From the NCBI GenBank assembly GCA_047528275.1, contig CP180023.1:1302001-1366000 (forward strand): a stretch of 64,000 bases of DNA. The letters run 5' to 3'. The stretch's first letter is position 1. The number at the start of each line of letters is the position of its first letter. Source of the DNA: G039954875 sp047528275 (GTDB lineage Bacteria; Bacteroidota; Bacteroidia; Flavobacteriales; Blattabacteriaceae). Below, in pieces: positions 49,392 through 58,734 of this stretch. The notes below the pieces were generated by a model. It ran no database searches and was not told where the DNA came from. It was given only the letters and a program-made list of their open reading frames with translations. Position numbers and translations under genes: made by a program.

Positions 49392-50669
49392 CTAATTTCT
49401 CCAATAAGTCGATTTAAAAAAAAATTTCAGCGGACTTTGTCCTCCGAGACTTAGGATACCTACACGGTAGATCTTAGCTGCTAAACGGATCATCCCCCAG
49501 ACGGAAAGAAATAAAATACTTAATGAGAGGACGAGCTGCCAAAATGGTATTCCATAGGGGATACGTGCCAACATGACCATTGGAGAGGTCAAAGGAAACA
49601 TCGAAAGCCAAAACGAAATCCAACCTGTAGGGTGATTAGAAGCTATGATTCCTCCGTAAAATCCTAAAAACAATACAATAGAAGCTAAGATAGAATATTG
49701 TTGAGACTCATACTCTGCTTCCATAATTGAGCCGATAGTGGCAAAAAAAGCACTGAAAATTAGATATCCACCAATGAAGTAGATGAAAAACATCGAGGAG
49801 AAAAAAAAATAGTCAGTATAAAATAGATTTTGGAATAAGCTATTGAGTTGTGGTATAGCCATCTCTGAGTCGAACGATCTATCAGCTGAGGTGTTTTGAA
49901 ATACCCACGAAACCAATAAGGCACAACCTATCCAGATCGTGAATTGGGTCAAGGCTACTAGAGCAGTCCCAAATATTTTTCCAATCATCAGTTGAAAAGG
50001 TCTGACTGAAGAAATAATGATCTCGACAATGCTGCTATTTTTTTCCTCGATGACACTGCGCATGATCCGAACGCCATAAATAAGGATAAACATCATCACT
50101 GCATACATCATTACTATCGAGATTAGTGTTTTAGCTTCGAGGTCTTGATCTAACGTACCGGACTTAATGTTGATGACTTTTAAATGTACATTAGAGGTAG
50201 ATCGCCTTAGCAAGTCTGCGTTGATGCCATACTCCTCAAGTTTTAGGTTTTCAAGTCTTCTATTGAGTAGCGTTGTGAGCTTATTGGGCAATTCGCGCCC
50301 AGGTTGTTCCCTAGTATAAAGCTGAATGTCCCGCTCCAAATCCGAAAGGTTTTTTTTAGAGGGGATCACGAGCAAGGCATTGATATCATTGTCGTCTTTC
50401 ATACGATTTTCGACGGTCAATTTTTCTAAAGGATCAAAAAAGGAAAGGAACAGGTTTTGGTTTGATTTCAAACCGGTAGCAAATCTTTGCTTTGGGCTTT
50501 CATCAATCACAGCTACTTGATAGATTGTTGAGCCCGCTTGGTTGAGAAAGGATAAGATACCTTTTAGTCCCATGAGTAAAACTGGTGCGAGCAAAGTCAT
50601 GATTATAAAAGATTTTTGTCGGACTTGTACCAGGTATTCATGTTGGATGATCAGCCATACTTTTTGCAT
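49392..50669 (-). CDS. ABC-2 type transporter permease (NatB-like)
   Basis: Membrane subunit of an ABC exporter. The 425-residue product opens MQKVWLIIQHEYLVQVRQKS and has one N-terminal helix (FIIMTLLAPVLLMGLKGI). A periplasmic domain follows (about 45-190), then five or six helices (MYAVMMFILIYGVRIM, FGTALVALTQFTIWIGCALL, FLGFYGGIIAS). The segment EEKNSSIVEIIISSVRPFQL is the NatB/YhaP signature. The start overlaps the ATPase gene by 32 bp, which implies translational coupling. Substrate unknown; NatAB-type systems export Na+ or drugs in Bacillus. This gene order after dnaJ is common in Bacteroidota. Confidence 0.88.
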   Translation of the reverse strand: MQKVWLIIQHEYLVQVRQKSFIIMTLLAPVLLMGLKGILSFLNQAGSTIYQVAVIDESPKQRFATGLKSNQNLFLSFFDPLEKLTVENRMKDDNDINALLVIPSKKNLSDLERDIQLYTREQPGRELPNKLTTLLNRRLENLKLEEYGINADLLRRSTSNVHLKVINIKSGTLDQDLEAKTLISIVMMYAVMMFILIYGVRIMRSVIEEKNSSIVEIIISSVRPFQLMIGKIFGTALVALTQFTIWIGCALLVSWVFQNTSADRSFDSEMAIPQLNSLFQNLFYTDYFFFSSMFFIYFIGGYLIFSAFFATIGSIMEAEYESQQYSILASIVLFLGFYGGIIASNHPTGWISFWLSMFPLTSPMVMLARIPYGIPFWQLVLSLSILFLSVWGMIRLAAKIYRVGILSLGGQSPLKFFFKSTYWRN

Positions 50670-51585
50670 TGTATTCAACTTTTTTAACCGCATTAATGAA
50701 AATTTCATCGAGACTTGGAATGTATTCGCTAAAGAAGTGAATCTCTCCAATCTTCATCAATTCTTGCAATAAATGCGTCGAGGATTCCTGGAGTTGAATT
50801 TCAAAACTACAGAAATCTCCCTCTCGGATGACTTTAGATAGAGGATACCGAACTGAAATCCTATCCCAAAGCAACTGATTGCAGATCTTTAAACGGGCTT
50901 GATAGTAGTTTTCTTTAAACTGTTCTTTGATTAAAGGTAGCGGTCCATCGAGAATTTTTTGCGATCGATCGATCAAGACGATGTGGTCACAAAGTGTTTC
51001 TGCCGAACCCATACGGTGGGTCGATAGGATGATAGTCGCCCCATTCTTTTTCAAATCAATGATCTGATCTCGAATCAATTGGATATTTATTGGATCAAAT
51101 CCGCTGAAGGGTTCATCGAAGATTATCAACTTGGGTTCATGTAGGACTGTGACAATAAATTGGATTTTCTGAGCCATTCCTTTGGAGAGGGTACAAAGTT
51201 TTTTATGACGCCAAGGGTTGATTTCGAAACGGTCAAACCACCATTGAAGCGTAGCTTTAGCATGGTCTTTTTTCATTCCTTTGAGCTGGGCTAGATAAAG
51301 GATTTGCTCCTCGACCCGCATGTTTTTGTACAAACCTCGTTCTTCTGGTAGGTAGCCGATCTGTGTAATGTGTTTTGGGGTGAGTAACTCACCATCAAAA
51401 ATGATCCTACCTGCATCAGGCAACTGGATTTGATTAATCAATCGGATGAAAGTAGTTTTACCTGCACCGTTGGGACCAAGCAAGCCATAAATGCAACCAT
51501 AAGGGATCTTTAGATCCAAGTCGCTGAGAGCTTTTTTAGCCCCGTATTGTTTGTGAAGGCCCTCAGCTATGAGAAGATGCTGCAT
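50638..51585 (-). CDS. ABC transporter ATP-binding protein
   Basis: Energy subunit for the permease encoded next. The 315-residue product has Walker A GLLGPNGAGKTT, the signature LSKGMAQKIQF (a variant of LSGGQ seen in NatA-like ATPases), Walker B LIIFDEPFSGFDP, and the switch His in LSTHRMGS. The C-terminal 90 residues form the extra domain typical of ABC-2 exporters. ATG start lies 24 bp after the dnaJ stop. Intact. Confidence 0.93.
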   Translation of the reverse strand: MQHLLIAEGLHKQYGAKKALSDLDLKIPYGCIYGLLGPNGAGKTTFIRLINQIQLPDAGRIIFDGELLTPKHITQIGYLPEERGLYKNMRVEEQILYLAQLKGMKKDHAKATLQWWFDRFEINPWRHKKLCTLSKGMAQKIQFIVTVLHEPKLIIFDEPFSGFDPINIQLIRDQIIDLKKNGATIILSTHRMGSAETLCDHIVLIDRSQKILDGPLPLIKEQFKENYYQARLKICNQLLWDRISVRYPLSKVIREGDFCSFEIQLQESSTHLLQELMKIGEIHFFSEYIPSLDEIFINAVKKVEYNAKSMADHPT

Positions 51586-51609
51586 CTTTTGGTGTGGGGA
51601 TCAGGCATT

Positions 51610-52737
51610 CTAGGAAAACATTTCTCTCACCCGATCGAAAAATGATTTTTCTGAATGATTAGGATTGGGAATGAAATTCTCATTTTCTTTCATCTTCTTA
51701 AAAAATTCCTTTTGTTCTTTATTGAGCTCCTGAGGGGTCCATAGGTTAATGTGGATTAAAAGATCGCCATGGCCATAACCTTCGATATTGGGTAGTCCTT
51801 TACCTTTAAGTCGAAGGGTCTTACCTGATTGTGTACCAGGTTCTATATTGATTCGTGCTTTTCCATCGATGATAGGTACTTCTTTTGATGTGCCTAGCGC
51901 AGCCTCGGAGAAGGATATATACAGATCATAATGAAGATTTTGACCTTCACGTTTGAGTGTTTTGTGTGGAATTTCTTCGATAAGGACAAGAAGATTTCCA
52001 GGGATGCCACCGAAAGGAGCTTCATTACCTTTTCCGGATACTTTCAACTGGATCCCTTCAGTAAGTCCTGGTGGGATTTGAATGCTCACAAGCTCCTCTT
52101 CTTTGATCAGCCCTTGATTATTAACTCCTGGTGGGATATTGGCGGCAATCTTACCTGTGCCATGGCAATTACTACAAGATGTGGTGGTCTGCATCCGGCC
52201 CAAAATGGTTTTGGTCATGTGTGAAATCTGTCCGCTACCATGACATCTGTTGCAGGTTTTAAATGTAACTCCTGGAGCTACTTTCATTCGTTTAACCTTG
52301 ACTTTTTTCTCTACACCTTGAATTATTTCTTCAAGATTGAGTCTTACTCTGATGCGTAGGTCACCCCCTTTAAGGACACGCTGATGGCTTGAGGTTCCTC
52401 CAAAACCAAATCCTGAAAAACTTCCCCCAAAGGCGTCCCCAAAGATGTCTCCAAAGTTAGCAAAGATGTCTTCCATATTCATACCACCCGGTCCGTGACC
52501 AGAGGCACCACCTACACCAGTATGACCGAATCGGTCATAACGTTGTCTTTTTTCGTCGTTGCCCAAGATATCGTAGGCTTCAGCAGCTTCTTTGAATTTT
52601 TCTTCAGCTTCTTTTTTGTTGTCGCGATTTTTATCCGGATGGTATTGAATCGCTAACTTCCGATAGGCCTTTTTGATCTCTTCGGTAGAAGCATTTTTTG
52701 GTACGTCCAATATGTCATAATAATCTCTTTTTTCCAT
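51610..52737 (-). CDS. dnaJ: Chaperone DnaJ with two zinc-finger motifs instead of four
   Basis: Delivers clients to DnaK and stimulates its ATPase. The 375-residue product has a J domain with YHPDKN (His-Pro-Asp at 33-35) and a Gly/Phe-rich stretch (about 75-115). The two CxxCxGxG motifs are CNRCHGSG and CSNCHGTG. The first and fourth motifs of classical DnaJ are replaced by VAPGVTF and ANIPPGVNNQG, so only one zinc centre can form. The C-terminal domains and LRLKGKGLPN are present. Similar two-motif DnaJs occur in part of the Bacteroidota, as far as I recall. Fifteen bp downstream of grpE, so cotranscribed. Confidence 0.96.
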   Translation of the reverse strand: MEKRDYYDILDVPKNASTEEIKKAYRKLAIQYHPDKNRDNKKEAEEKFKEAAEAYDILGNDEKRQRYDRFGHTGVGGASGHGPGGMNMEDIFANFGDIFGDAFGGSFSGFGFGGTSSHQRVLKGGDLRIRVRLNLEEIIQGVEKKVKVKRMKVAPGVTFKTCNRCHGSGQISHMTKTILGRMQTTTSCSNCHGTGKIAANIPPGVNNQGLIKEEELVSIQIPPGLTEGIQLKVSGKGNEAPFGGIPGNLLVLIEEIPHKTLKREGQNLHYDLYISFSEAALGTSKEVPIIDGKARINIEPGTQSGKTLRLKGKGLPNIEGYGHGDLLIHINLWTPQELNKEQKEFFKKMKENENFIPNPNHSEKSFFDRVREMFS

Positions 52738-52752
52738 GGGTGATGAGATTAA

Positions 52753-53283
52753 TTATTTACCGATGACTACTTTGGCGTATCGAATCATTTTATCTTCGAG
52801 CAGATATCCCGCTTCTACGACCTCTATGATCTTGCCTTTGAGCTCTTCGGCTGGAGCAGGGATTTGTGTAATGGCCTCATGAAAATCTGTATTGAAATCA
52901 TCTCCTTTTTCTATGTCGACCTTTTTTAATCCTTTTTCTTGTAAAATTTTAATAAACTTCTCACGAATGAGCATCATACCTTGTGATTGGTTGATCTCTT
53001 GAAAACCTCGATCAAAATCGTCTAATATAGGTAATAGATTAATGGTTAGACCTTGGTGAGCGGTCTTGAAAAGTTCTAAACGTTCTTTTTGAACGCGTTT
53101 TTTATAATTTTCAAACTCTGCAAAAAGCCGTATGAATCTGTCTTTTTCTTCAGCCAATTTTTCAGCAAATTGTTCGGCCTCCGATTTTTCTTCACTTGGC
53201 TTGCAATCTTTTTTTGAATTGATTTCACAATATTTTTCTTCTTTTTCCGCCTCAAGTGAGGATTTATTTTGATCTGTACTCAT
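52753..53283 (-). CDS. grpE: Nucleotide exchange factor GrpE
   Basis: Releases ADP from DnaK. The 176-residue product has an acidic N-terminal tail (about 1-40), the long coiled coil (KLAEEKDRFIRLFAEFENYK) and the beta domain DFHEAITQIPAP, then YLLEDKMIRYAKVVIG. The DFHEAI and D-K-x-IRxAxVxV motifs are diagnostic. ATG start. First gene of the five-gene minus-strand run. No CIRCE-type repeat is visible upstream. dnaK itself is not in the window. Confidence 0.96.
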   Translation of the reverse strand: MSTDQNKSSLEAEKEEKYCEINSKKDCKPSEEKSEAEQFAEKLAEEKDRFIRLFAEFENYKKRVQKERLELFKTAHQGLTINLLPILDDFDRGFQEINQSQGMMLIREKFIKILQEKGLKKVDIEKGDDFNTDFHEAITQIPAPAEELKGKIIEVVEAGYLLEDKMIRYAKVVIGK

Positions 53284-53374
53284 AGATGAGTTATTGATAA
53301 TAATCGTGTTTTTTCTTTAGCAAAAATTTTGCCACTTCTTTGAGAATTGCCATTTTGACAGATTAGAAGAATAT

Positions 53375-53965
53375 TTAGGGGATAGGAATTTTTTCGCCTA
53401 GAAACTTGGGTTGTGTATGATAAAAAATATCCCACAAAGCTTTGATACGGGCAAAAACCTCTCTTAGAGAGGGTTGCTTGATCTCACGAGGAATATCTTT
53501 GGCATTGAATCCAATGACATCCAAACCCCCATGATCTGCTATAAGAATGGCTCGTTCATTGTGAAATTTTTGAGAAATGACAGTAAATTTTTTTTTTGAC
53601 CGGAAATTTTATAGGCTCTGAGTATGGAATCCAGTGTTCTAAAACCGGTATAGTCTCTATAGATAGAGTGGGCCGGTACACCTCTTTCGATTAATTCTTT
53701 TTTCATCATCTTAGGCTCGTTATAGTTGTTTCTTCTGTTGTCACCGCTGACAATGAGATATTGAATTTTTTTGTGATGAAAGAGTAAAGCAGCAGCGTCC
53801 ATTCTGTGTTTGAAATAGGTGTTTATACCACCTTTTGATAAGTATTTGGCTATCCCCAATACAAGACCTACTTTATTAAAAGGAATTTTTTTTATACTGA
53901 TCATAGGTTTTATTTTTTGTCCAAAAACTTATTCCAAAATAAATGGTAATCAAGAGTCCAAACAT
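53375..53965 (-). pseudogene. sanA: SanA/YdcF-type DUF218 membrane protein, broken only at poly-A runs
   Basis: Reads MFGLLITIYFGISFW (one membrane helix), then KTYDQY. A shift in an A8 run follows, then IPFNKVGLVLGIAKYLSKGG, FKHRMDAAALL and YLIVSGDNRRNNYNEPKMM. A second shift comes at an A10 run in GQKK. Beyond it the frame is open to the end: FTVISQKFHNERAILIADHG, then GFNAKDI and a closing TQPKFLGEKIPI. Adding one A (or removing two) at each run restores the full 190-odd codons without any other stop. SanA proteins affect envelope barrier function. It could be a fresh pseudogene or a gene rescued by slippage. Confidence 0.75.
53588..53597. repeat. Poly-T/A run of 10 at the SanA frameshift
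   Basis: Ten T on the plus strand, A10 in the gene. One extra A would keep the frame open to the natural stop at 53375. A second run of eight (53886-53893) marks the upstream frameshift. Confidence 0.85.
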
Positions 53966-54157
53966 CAACCACTAACTAATAAAGGTTATACGGAAAGAAT
54001 ATTTTATCAACCCTATGTTTAACATAATATAAATTATGGAAAAAAAACTTAATGAGATCTACCCTAACAAAAGTATCACTTATAATCTAAGAATAATTCT
54101 TTCATGCGAAAAATATATTGTTTAATAAAAATCCCCCTATACGGAGGAGCTAAATCG

Positions 54158-56344
54158 TTAGCTAACAAACAACAATTCCCTATATTTAGGTAAAGGCCAG
54201 AGTGTATCATCTACAATAGCTTCCATGGCGTCGCAATGGGTCCGAACTTCTTCGAGTAAGGGTTTGACCTGGGTAGAAAAAGCTTCTGCTGAGTTGTGAA
54301 TGTCTTGGTGAGATAAGGCCTTTTCCTTCTCAAGGCGCAATTTATCTACTGAAGCTTGAATATCCGCCATGTGATTTGACAAGGATTTGATTAAGTGCAA
54401 TTGTGGCTGGGCAAAATTTTTAAAAATATCATCATAGATCATTTTCAATCCTTTTACATTTTCGATCAGACGATTTTGGTATTCAATGGCTGCCGGTATG
54501 ATATGGTTCGTGGCCATATTTGCCAGTACGGTGGCTTCTATGGTGAGAAGTTTGAGGTATTTTTCGTGTTTGATGTCGTTTCGAGCTAGAAATTCTCTTT
54601 TTGAAAGGACACCCGTTTTTTCAAACAATTGGATGTATTCTTTATGTTTTTCACTTTTCAATGCCGAGGGTGTAGTACAGTGATTACTCAAGCCTCTCTT
54701 TTTTGCTTCTTTGACCCAATTATCACTGTATCCATCACCTTCAAAGAGGATTTTTTTGGACAATTTGATATATTCTCTCAAGACATTTAAGATAGCATCG
54801 TCTTTTTTCATATTTTTTTTCTCGATCAACTCATCGGTCTCTTTTTTGAATAACATCAATTGATGTGCCATGATGGTATTTAAAACGATCATGGGCTCGG
54901 AACAATTAGCTGAAGATCCTATAGATCTGATTTCGAATTTATTGCCTGTAAATGCGAAAGGGGAAGTCCTATTGCGATCAGTATTGTCTAATAGGATTTC
55001 GGGGATCTTACCGATTAGGTTGAGTTTAAACTCTGTTTTTTCGCTAGGAGATAGTTTTCCCTTGCTGACTTTTTCTAACTCATTGAGGACTTTTTGTAGA
55101 TAACTTCCTATGAAGACTGAGATGATAGCTGATGGAGCTTCATTGGAACCAAGCCGATGATCATTGCCTGCAGAGGCAATACTAGCATGGAGTAGATCTG
55201 CATGATCGTGTACAGTTTTAATCGTATTGATGAAGAAAGTTAAGAATTGAAGGTTTTTATTGGGTTTTTTTCCCGGAGCGAGAAGATTTTCGCCATTATC
55301 GGAAGCCAAAGACCAGTTGCAATGTTTACCCGACCCGTTGATGCCTGAAAAAGGTTTTTCGTGCAAGAGTACCTTGAAATGATGCCGACGCGCTATACGA
55401 TTCATCACATCCATCAGAAGCGAATTGTGATCTACAGCCAGATTGGCCTCTTCGAATATTGGGGCTAATTCAAATTGATTTGGGGCTACTTCATTGTGTC
55501 GTGTCGAGACAGGTATGCCTAGACGTATGCATTCAATCTCAAGTTCACGCATAAAATTCATCACTCGATTGGGTATGGATCCAAAATAATGGTCTTCGAG
55601 CTGCTGTCCTTTGGCTGAGTTACGTCCTAGGAGTGTCCTACCGGTCAATACCAAGTCTTGTCTGAGGTTGAATAGTGCTATATCAATTAAAAAATATTCC
55701 TGTTCCCAACCTAAGGTAACATTGACTTTCTTTACGTTTTTATCGAAATATTTCATCACTTCCGTAGCGGCTTGATCTACTGCTTGTAAAGACCGCAAGA
55801 GTGGTGTCTTGTAGTCAAGTGCCTCACCAGTGTACGATACAAATATGGTGGGGATGCACAAAGTAGTCCCAATGATAAAGGCTGGTGATGACGGATCCCA
55901 AGCTGTATAACCCCGGGCTTCGAAAGTATTTCGTATACCTCCTGAAGGGAAACTTGAGGCATCGGGTTCTTGTTGTACAAGCATTGATCCACTAAAATGT
56001 GCTATCGCTCGGCCATCTCCTATGAGGGAGAGGAAGGTATCATGTTTTTCAGCAGTGATACCGGTGAGTGGTTGAAACCAGTGAGTATAATGTGTGGCAC
56101 CTTTGGATTGTGCCCAATCTTTCATAGCTACGGCTACCTGATCGGCAATGGATCTAGAGATCTTTACTCCTTCATAAGCAGCATTCCTTAGATAAGTAAA
56201 AGCTTCTTTAGTCAAATATTCTTGCATGACATGTTCAAAGAAAACGTTCTCCCCGTAAAGGAAAACCAATTGATCCGGAATTTTAAACTCTTGTAGATTC
56301 CTCATATTGGCATCAGCTAGGGATTTAAATCTTAATTTTGACAT
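54158..56344 (-). CDS. glnN: Glutamine synthetase type III
   Basis: Makes glutamine from glutamate, ammonia and ATP; the main nitrogen-assimilation enzyme of many Bacteroidota. The 728-residue product matches type III (about 725-730), much longer than types I and II. Motifs: THWFQPLTGITAEKHD near residue 85, the metal and glutamate site NEVAPNQFELAPIFEEANLA, GINGSGKHCNWSL and the ATP segment RNRTSPFAFTGNKFEIR. The start MSKLRFKSL is 16 codons inside a frame that opens with TTG. Intact. A type III enzyme and the transaminase at the left edge both feed amino-group metabolism. Confidence 0.96.
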   Translation of the reverse strand: MSKLRFKSLADANMRNLQEFKIPDQLVFLYGENVFFEHVMQEYLTKEAFTYLRNAAYEGVKISRSIADQVAVAMKDWAQSKGATHYTHWFQPLTGITAEKHDTFLSLIGDGRAIAHFSGSMLVQQEPDASSFPSGGIRNTFEARGYTAWDPSSPAFIIGTTLCIPTIFVSYTGEALDYKTPLLRSLQAVDQAATEVMKYFDKNVKKVNVTLGWEQEYFLIDIALFNLRQDLVLTGRTLLGRNSAKGQQLEDHYFGSIPNRVMNFMRELEIECIRLGIPVSTRHNEVAPNQFELAPIFEEANLAVDHNSLLMDVMNRIARRHHFKVLLHEKPFSGINGSGKHCNWSLASDNGENLLAPGKKPNKNLQFLTFFINTIKTVHDHADLLHASIASAGNDHRLGSNEAPSAIISVFIGSYLQKVLNELEKVSKGKLSPSEKTEFKLNLIGKIPEILLDNTDRNRTSPFAFTGNKFEIRSIGSSANCSEPMIVLNTIMAHQLMLFKKETDELIEKKNMKKDDAILNVLREYIKLSKKILFEGDGYSDNWVKEAKKRGLSNHCTTPSALKSEKHKEYIQLFEKTGVLSKREFLARNDIKHEKYLKLLTIEATVLANMATNHIIPAAIEYQNRLIENVKGLKMIYDDIFKNFAQPQLHLIKSLSNHMADIQASVDKLRLEKEKALSHQDIHNSAEAFSTQVKPLLEEVRTHCDAMEAIVDDTLWPLPKYRELLFVS

Positions 56345-56494
56345 ATAGGCTTTATTTTTGAGGTTGATATAGTAAAAATACTTTCTTTTCAAAGAATAGA
56401 TTCCTTTTAATTGGGGGTATCATCAAAAAATAAAACTACTGAAAGTATAAATGAGAAGCAAAAGAAGACTATTATAATGAAACGAGTTGATTTT

Positions 56495-56911
56495 TCAACG
56501 TATCCTGTTTATTGATTTTATCAAGGCGTTATCTCTTTGAATAGCTTTGTTGCTAACAAATAGAAAAATGACAGATGAAATAGGCACTAAACCATTGATC
56601 ACTTTTTGAAAATAATGATGCTCTTCAGGGAAAGTACATATCAAATAAAAAATCAATGCAAAAAGCAATAAATTTAACCAGACATTGAGGCGGTTTATGT
56701 GTATTTGCAATTTCCTCCATTTGAATAAAAAAATATTTAAAAAAGCTATCACAGCAATCACTGCAAATAAAAACACTATCACTTGATCCATATGATCAAG
56801 TGAATCGTACCCCATGTTTCCATCCCACAGCCAGAACGGAGAATATCTTGAGGCTAGGCCTGACATGAATGCTACGATGGATATATAAATCGTCTGGACG
56901 CGATACAACAT
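56495..56911 (-). CDS. DUF4293 family membrane protein
   Basis: A 138-residue protein with four predicted membrane helices: VQTIYISIVAFMSGLA, VIVFLFAVIAVIAFLNIF, LNLLLFALIFYLIC and ISSVIFLFVSNKAIQ. The opening MLYRVQTIYI and the ending RDNALIKSINRIR are the marks of DUF4293, a family confined to Bacteroidota and usually next to rho, as here. Function unknown. ATG chosen over a TTG nine codons upstream. Divergent from rho across 174 bp. Intact, which is notable in a genome losing most membrane proteins. Confidence 0.85.
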   Translation of the reverse strand: MLYRVQTIYISIVAFMSGLASRYSPFWLWDGNMGYDSLDHMDQVIVFLFAVIAVIAFLNIFLFKWRKLQIHINRLNVWLNLLLFALIFYLICTFPEEHHYFQKVINGLVPISSVIFLFVSNKAIQRDNALIKSINRIR

Positions 56912-57085
56912 AAGACCAAGAATAATAAGGTGAACCAAATTTATAAAATTTTTTCTATTGGAGTTTAAATTAATTTGTATTATTGCAGTTCAATAACACT
57001 TCTATCAAATTAAGCATTTCAATATCCCTTACAAGTTTAAAGGTATATTTTACAAATAAAATTCAACCCAATTACCATAGACCTT

Positions 57086-58672
57086 ATGTTTGATATTGCT
57101 ACGTTAAAAAGTAAAAGACTTTTTGAGTTACAAGAGATTGCACGATCTTTAAGGTTGAAGAACACTACACAGTTCCGAAAGAATGAACTCCTAGAAAAGA
57201 TCATTGCTACACTTGACTCTAAAGGGAGTACCTACGTCCATTCTACAACCGTCAAAGCCCCCATCCGTTTAAAAGATCCCCAGGAAAAAAGAAAAAACCT
57301 CACCTCCAAACCCCTCTCAAGTGAAAATGTTCTCGAGAAAATAAAACCAAGAAATCATGAAGAGACTCCTAAAGATCTTTCCAAATTCCCCCTAAGAAAG
57401 AATCAAGAGGAATCTAACAAACCACATAAAAAGTACCAAAACTACTCTAATCAAAATTGGAAAAAAAAAGATCGATTTGAAAACCAGACACCGTCTTCCC
57501 CATCAGCAGACTCCTCACCCCATAGATACAACAAACATCGTGCTACAGATTACGAATTTGAAGGGCTCGTAATCAATGAAGGGGTATTAGAAATTATGCC
57601 TGATAATTATGGTTTTTTGAGATCTTCCGATTTTAACTATCTAGCCTCCCCAGATGACGTGTATGTATCCCAATCCCAAATCCGTCTTTTTGGTTTGAAA
57701 ACAGGTGATACGATCAAAGGAGAGGTACGGCCACCCAAAGAAGGTGAAAAATATTTCCCTCTAATCAAAATCATTGAGATCAATGGCCGTCTTCCATCTT
57801 ATGTAAGAGACCGAGCTTCTTTCGAACACTTGACTCCACTCTTCCCTAATGAAAAATTTAGTCTCTCTGGAAAAAGTGCTACACTCTCCACACGGATCAT
57901 TGACCTCTTCACCCCCATCGGAAAAGGCCAACGTGGTATGATCGTTGCCCCACCCAAAACCGGAAAAACTACTCTATTAAAAGAGATCGCCAATGCCATT
58001 GCCGATAATCATCCTGAAGTGTATCTGATCATTTTATTAATTGATGAACGCCCTGAAGAGGTCACCGATATGCAACGTAGTGTCAAAGGAGAAGTCATCT
58101 CCTCCACTTTTGACGAACCTGCAGAAAGACATGTAAAGGTGGTCAATATCGTCTCAGAGAAAGCTAAAAGAATGGTTGAATGTGGTCACGATGTGTGCAT
58201 CGTGGTAGACTCCATCACTCGTATGTCACGTGCGTTCAATACCGTAGCACCAGCCTCAGGCAAAGTACTCTCAGGGGGTATCGATGCTAACGCTATGCAT
58301 AGACCCAAAAGATTTTTCGGAGCAGGTAGAAATATCGAGAATGGTGGGTCATTAACCATCATCGCTACAGCCATGATCGACACTGGTTCTAAGATGGATG
58401 AAGTGATTTTTGAAGAATTTAAAGGTACTGGAAACATGGAATTGCAACTCGACAGAAAAATAGCTAATAAGAGAATTTATCCGGCCATTGATTTGGTTTC
58501 TTCCAGCACACGTAAGGACGATTTTTTATTGGATACTAACACCTTGCAGAGGATGTGGATCTTACGCAAACATCTCTCTGATATGAATTCTGTTGAATCT
58601 ATGGAATTTTTGCGGACACGTATCACCAGAACACAAAACAACGAAGAATTTCTCTTCTCGATGAATGGCTGA
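57086..58672 (+). CDS. rho: Transcription termination factor Rho
   Basis: Hexameric RNA helicase that ends transcription. The 528-residue product has the N-terminal helix bundle (LKSKRLFELQEIARSLRL) and a charged low-complexity insert (about residues 50-150) common in Bacteroidota Rho. The RNA-binding cold-shock-like domain follows (VINEGVLEIMPDNYGFLRSS), then the ATPase core. Walker A is APPKTGKTTLLKEIAN (near 288-303) and Walker B is VCIVVDSITRMSRAFN. It ends with the R-loop ARG and GTGNMELQLDRKIANK. Intact and followed by a strong intrinsic terminator. The ATG lies after a 170-bp AT-rich leader shared with DUF4293. Confidence 0.97.
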   Translation: MFDIATLKSKRLFELQEIARSLRLKNTTQFRKNELLEKIIATLDSKGSTYVHSTTVKAPIRLKDPQEKRKNLTSKPLSSENVLEKIKPRNHEETPKDLSKFPLRKNQEESNKPHKKYQNYSNQNWKKKDRFENQTPSSPSADSSPHRYNKHRATDYEFEGLVINEGVLEIMPDNYGFLRSSDFNYLASPDDVYVSQSQIRLFGLKTGDTIKGEVRPPKEGEKYFPLIKIIEINGRLPSYVRDRASFEHLTPLFPNEKFSLSGKSATLSTRIIDLFTPIGKGQRGMIVAPPKTGKTTLLKEIANAIADNHPEVYLIILLIDERPEEVTDMQRSVKGEVISSTFDEPAERHVKVVNIVSEKAKRMVECGHDVCIVVDSITRMSRAFNTVAPASGKVLSGGIDANAMHRPKRFFGAGRNIENGGSLTIIATAMIDTGSKMDEVIFEEFKGTGNMELQLDRKIANKRIYPAIDLVSSSTRKDDFLLDTNTLQRMWILRKHLSDMNSVESMEFLRTRITRTQNNEEFLFSMNG

Positions 58673-58686
58673 CAAGATCCCTTCAT

Positions 58687-58720
58687 GAAAAAGGTTGCTT
58701 TTTGAAAGCAATCTTTTTTT
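58687..58720 (+). terminator. Intrinsic terminator of rho
   Basis: Stem GGTTGCTTT / AAAGCAATC (one G-T pair) with a 3-base loop, flanked by A5 on the left and a run of seven T on the right, 15 bp after the rho stop. This is the best terminator in the window. Confidence 0.8.
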
Positions 58721-58734
58721 GTTATCTATAAATA

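Noticed and set aside
58477..58686. Antisense frame at the end of rho as a small regulator
   Set aside because: Pure shadow of the highly conserved rho C-terminus.
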